This document shows positions 63,410 through 64,000 of a stretch of DNA of 64,000 nucleotides, one piece after another. Positions within the stretch are counted from its first letter, which is position 1. The number at the start of each line of letters is the position of its first letter. A program made the translations under genes and the position numbers. A model generated the notes under the pieces. The model saw only the letters and a program-made list of their open reading frames with translations, did no database searches and had not been told where the DNA came from. The DNA comes from Chloroflexi bacterium bin125 (GTDB lineage: Bacteria; Chloroflexota; Dehalococcoidia; Bin125), in the NCBI GenBank assembly GCA_002239025.1, contig MPNM01000012.1, positions 38,864 to 102,863 of the forward strand, given 5' to 3'.

Positions 63410-63767
63410 GCAAACGAGAAGGGGCGGGGCCGATTGGCCCCGCCCCTCTGATTTGGACAGGCTTGTCCGGTTGCGCGATGGCTAGGCGCGGTTGCGGACT
63501 CGGCGCAGGCCGAGGCCGGCTGCTGCTGCGACGCCCAGTGCGATCAGCAGGCCGATCAGGCCGGCTGAGACGCCGCTGCCGTCAGCGAGTCCACCGCTAC
63601 CCGTACCCGGGTATTCGGTCGTGCCTTCGTCCATGGAGTCGTCTTCCATCGAACCATCGTCCATGGAGTCTTCTTCCATGCTGTCTTCGCCCTCAAGCGA
63701 ATCGAGCTCGTCGCCGTCTTCCATCGATCCGTCGTCCATGGAGTCGTCTTCCATGGCCATGGCGGTG
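63389..63767. repeat. Duplicated surface-protein tail, copy B (parent copy)
   Basis: Matches copy A from the TGAGACT end through the tail codons. It belongs to a gene that continues leftward in reading direction beyond TAMAM with an Ig-like domain, so it is the likely parent. Confidence 0.85.
63421..63446. terminator. Rho-independent-type hairpin, copy B
   Basis: GGGGCGGGGCC, loop GATT, GGCCCCGCCCC: an 11-bp perfect stem, followed by TCTGATTTGG. It lies downstream of the surface-protein stop at 63482. Confidence 0.7.
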
Positions 63768-64000
63768 ACGGAGACGGCGGACTGGCCGGAGCCGGCAGGG
63801 GTGACTTCGAACTCGGCCGACTTGCCGTTGAGCGTGAAGCTCACGTCATCGGCAGAGTCGCGGTCGACGTCGATGTACCAGGTGCCGTCATCGGCGACGG
63901 TGGTCGAGCCAAGCTCGTTGCCCATGTCGTCGACCACACCGATGGTGTCGCCGGCGGTCGCGCCGGTGCCGTAGAAGCGGTGGGGCGGTTCTTGCTGCGC
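63482..64000 (-). CDS. Surface protein with acidic repeats and LPxTG-like anchor (5' end beyond window)
   Basis: The frame is open to the right edge (AQQEPPHRFYGTGATAGDTI at the edge). A beta-rich domain (GNELGSTTVADDGTWYIDVD, VSFTLNGKSAEFEVTPAGSG) is followed by SMDDGSMEDD-type acidic repeats, YPGTGSGG, a membrane segment (GLIGLLIALGVAAAAGLGL) and RRVRNRA. YPGTG with the following hydrophobic segment and basic tail resembles a sortase or archaeosortase-like sorting signal, so it is probably displayed at the cell surface. Confidence 0.8.
   Translation of the reverse strand, partial: AQQEPPHRFYGTGATAGDTIGVVDDMGNELGSTTVADDGTWYIDVDRDSADDVSFTLNGKSAEFEVTPAGSGQSAVSVTAMAMEDDSMDDGSMEDGDELDSLEGEDSMEEDSMDDGSMEDDSMDEGTTEYPGTGSGGLADGSGVSAGLIGLLIALGVAAAAGLGLRRVRNRA

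Overview
The window is GC-rich, densely coded DNA whose gene content suggests a marine or host-associated Chloroflexota bacterium of the SAR202 type. This is an inference from family III CoA-transferases, a Rieske oxygenase, a P450, a Tat-exported peptide-binding lipoprotein with a long Gln linker, UGSC-type selenoprotein genes and [YF]PxTG-type surface tails. No rRNA or tRNA gene was found, so the taxonomy is not proven.

Region 1 (1-23600) is metabolic. It opens with two neighbouring genes, an AhpD-like protein (2-448) and a UGSC-family protein (470-1000). Each has an in-frame TGA where a redox Cys or Sec is expected, followed 20 nt later by the loop of a hairpin that fits bacterial SECIS rules. 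A 356-aa partner is translationally coupled. Next come two CaiB/BaiF CoA-transferases, a DppB/DppC permease pair, an HTH protein, a Tat-exported peptide-binding lipoprotein, a serine hydrolase, a large acyltransferase with duplicated LysM and SGNH modules, proline dehydrogenase, a Rieske oxygenase, a P450, a decayed IS5-type element and an alpha/beta hydrolase.

Region 2 (23873-53346) is a defence island, nearly all on the minus strand. (a) 23945-35709 is a DISARM-like operon: SNF2 helicase in two overlapping frames, large adenine methyltransferase, and a giant helicase/DUF1998 protein ending in a Vsr-like nuclease domain. A shared repeat lies at both of its edges. (b) 36061-39728 is a Gabija pair (GajA OLD-TOPRIM nuclease, GajB UvrD helicase). 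(c) 40816-42425 is a scar zone with istB relics around two mini-arrays of type I-E-like CRISPR repeats (29-nt repeats, 32-nt spacers) and no cas genes. (d) 42447-51995 is a helicase, DUF1156 methyltransferase and DUF499 ATPase trio (Hma-like, or BREX type 3-like without PglZ). (e) 52268-53346 is a RES/Xre toxin-antitoxin pair.

Region 3 (53350-64000) looks like mobile-element or plasmid-derived DNA: small hypothetical genes, an LRR lipoprotein, a Fis-like HTH regulator, a helically phased repeat cluster (59181-59437), a tiny basic Gly-rich protein, a replication-relaxation-like protein, and at the right edge a duplicated surface-protein tail, one copy of which is fused in frame to the N-terminus of an IS1182-type transposase.
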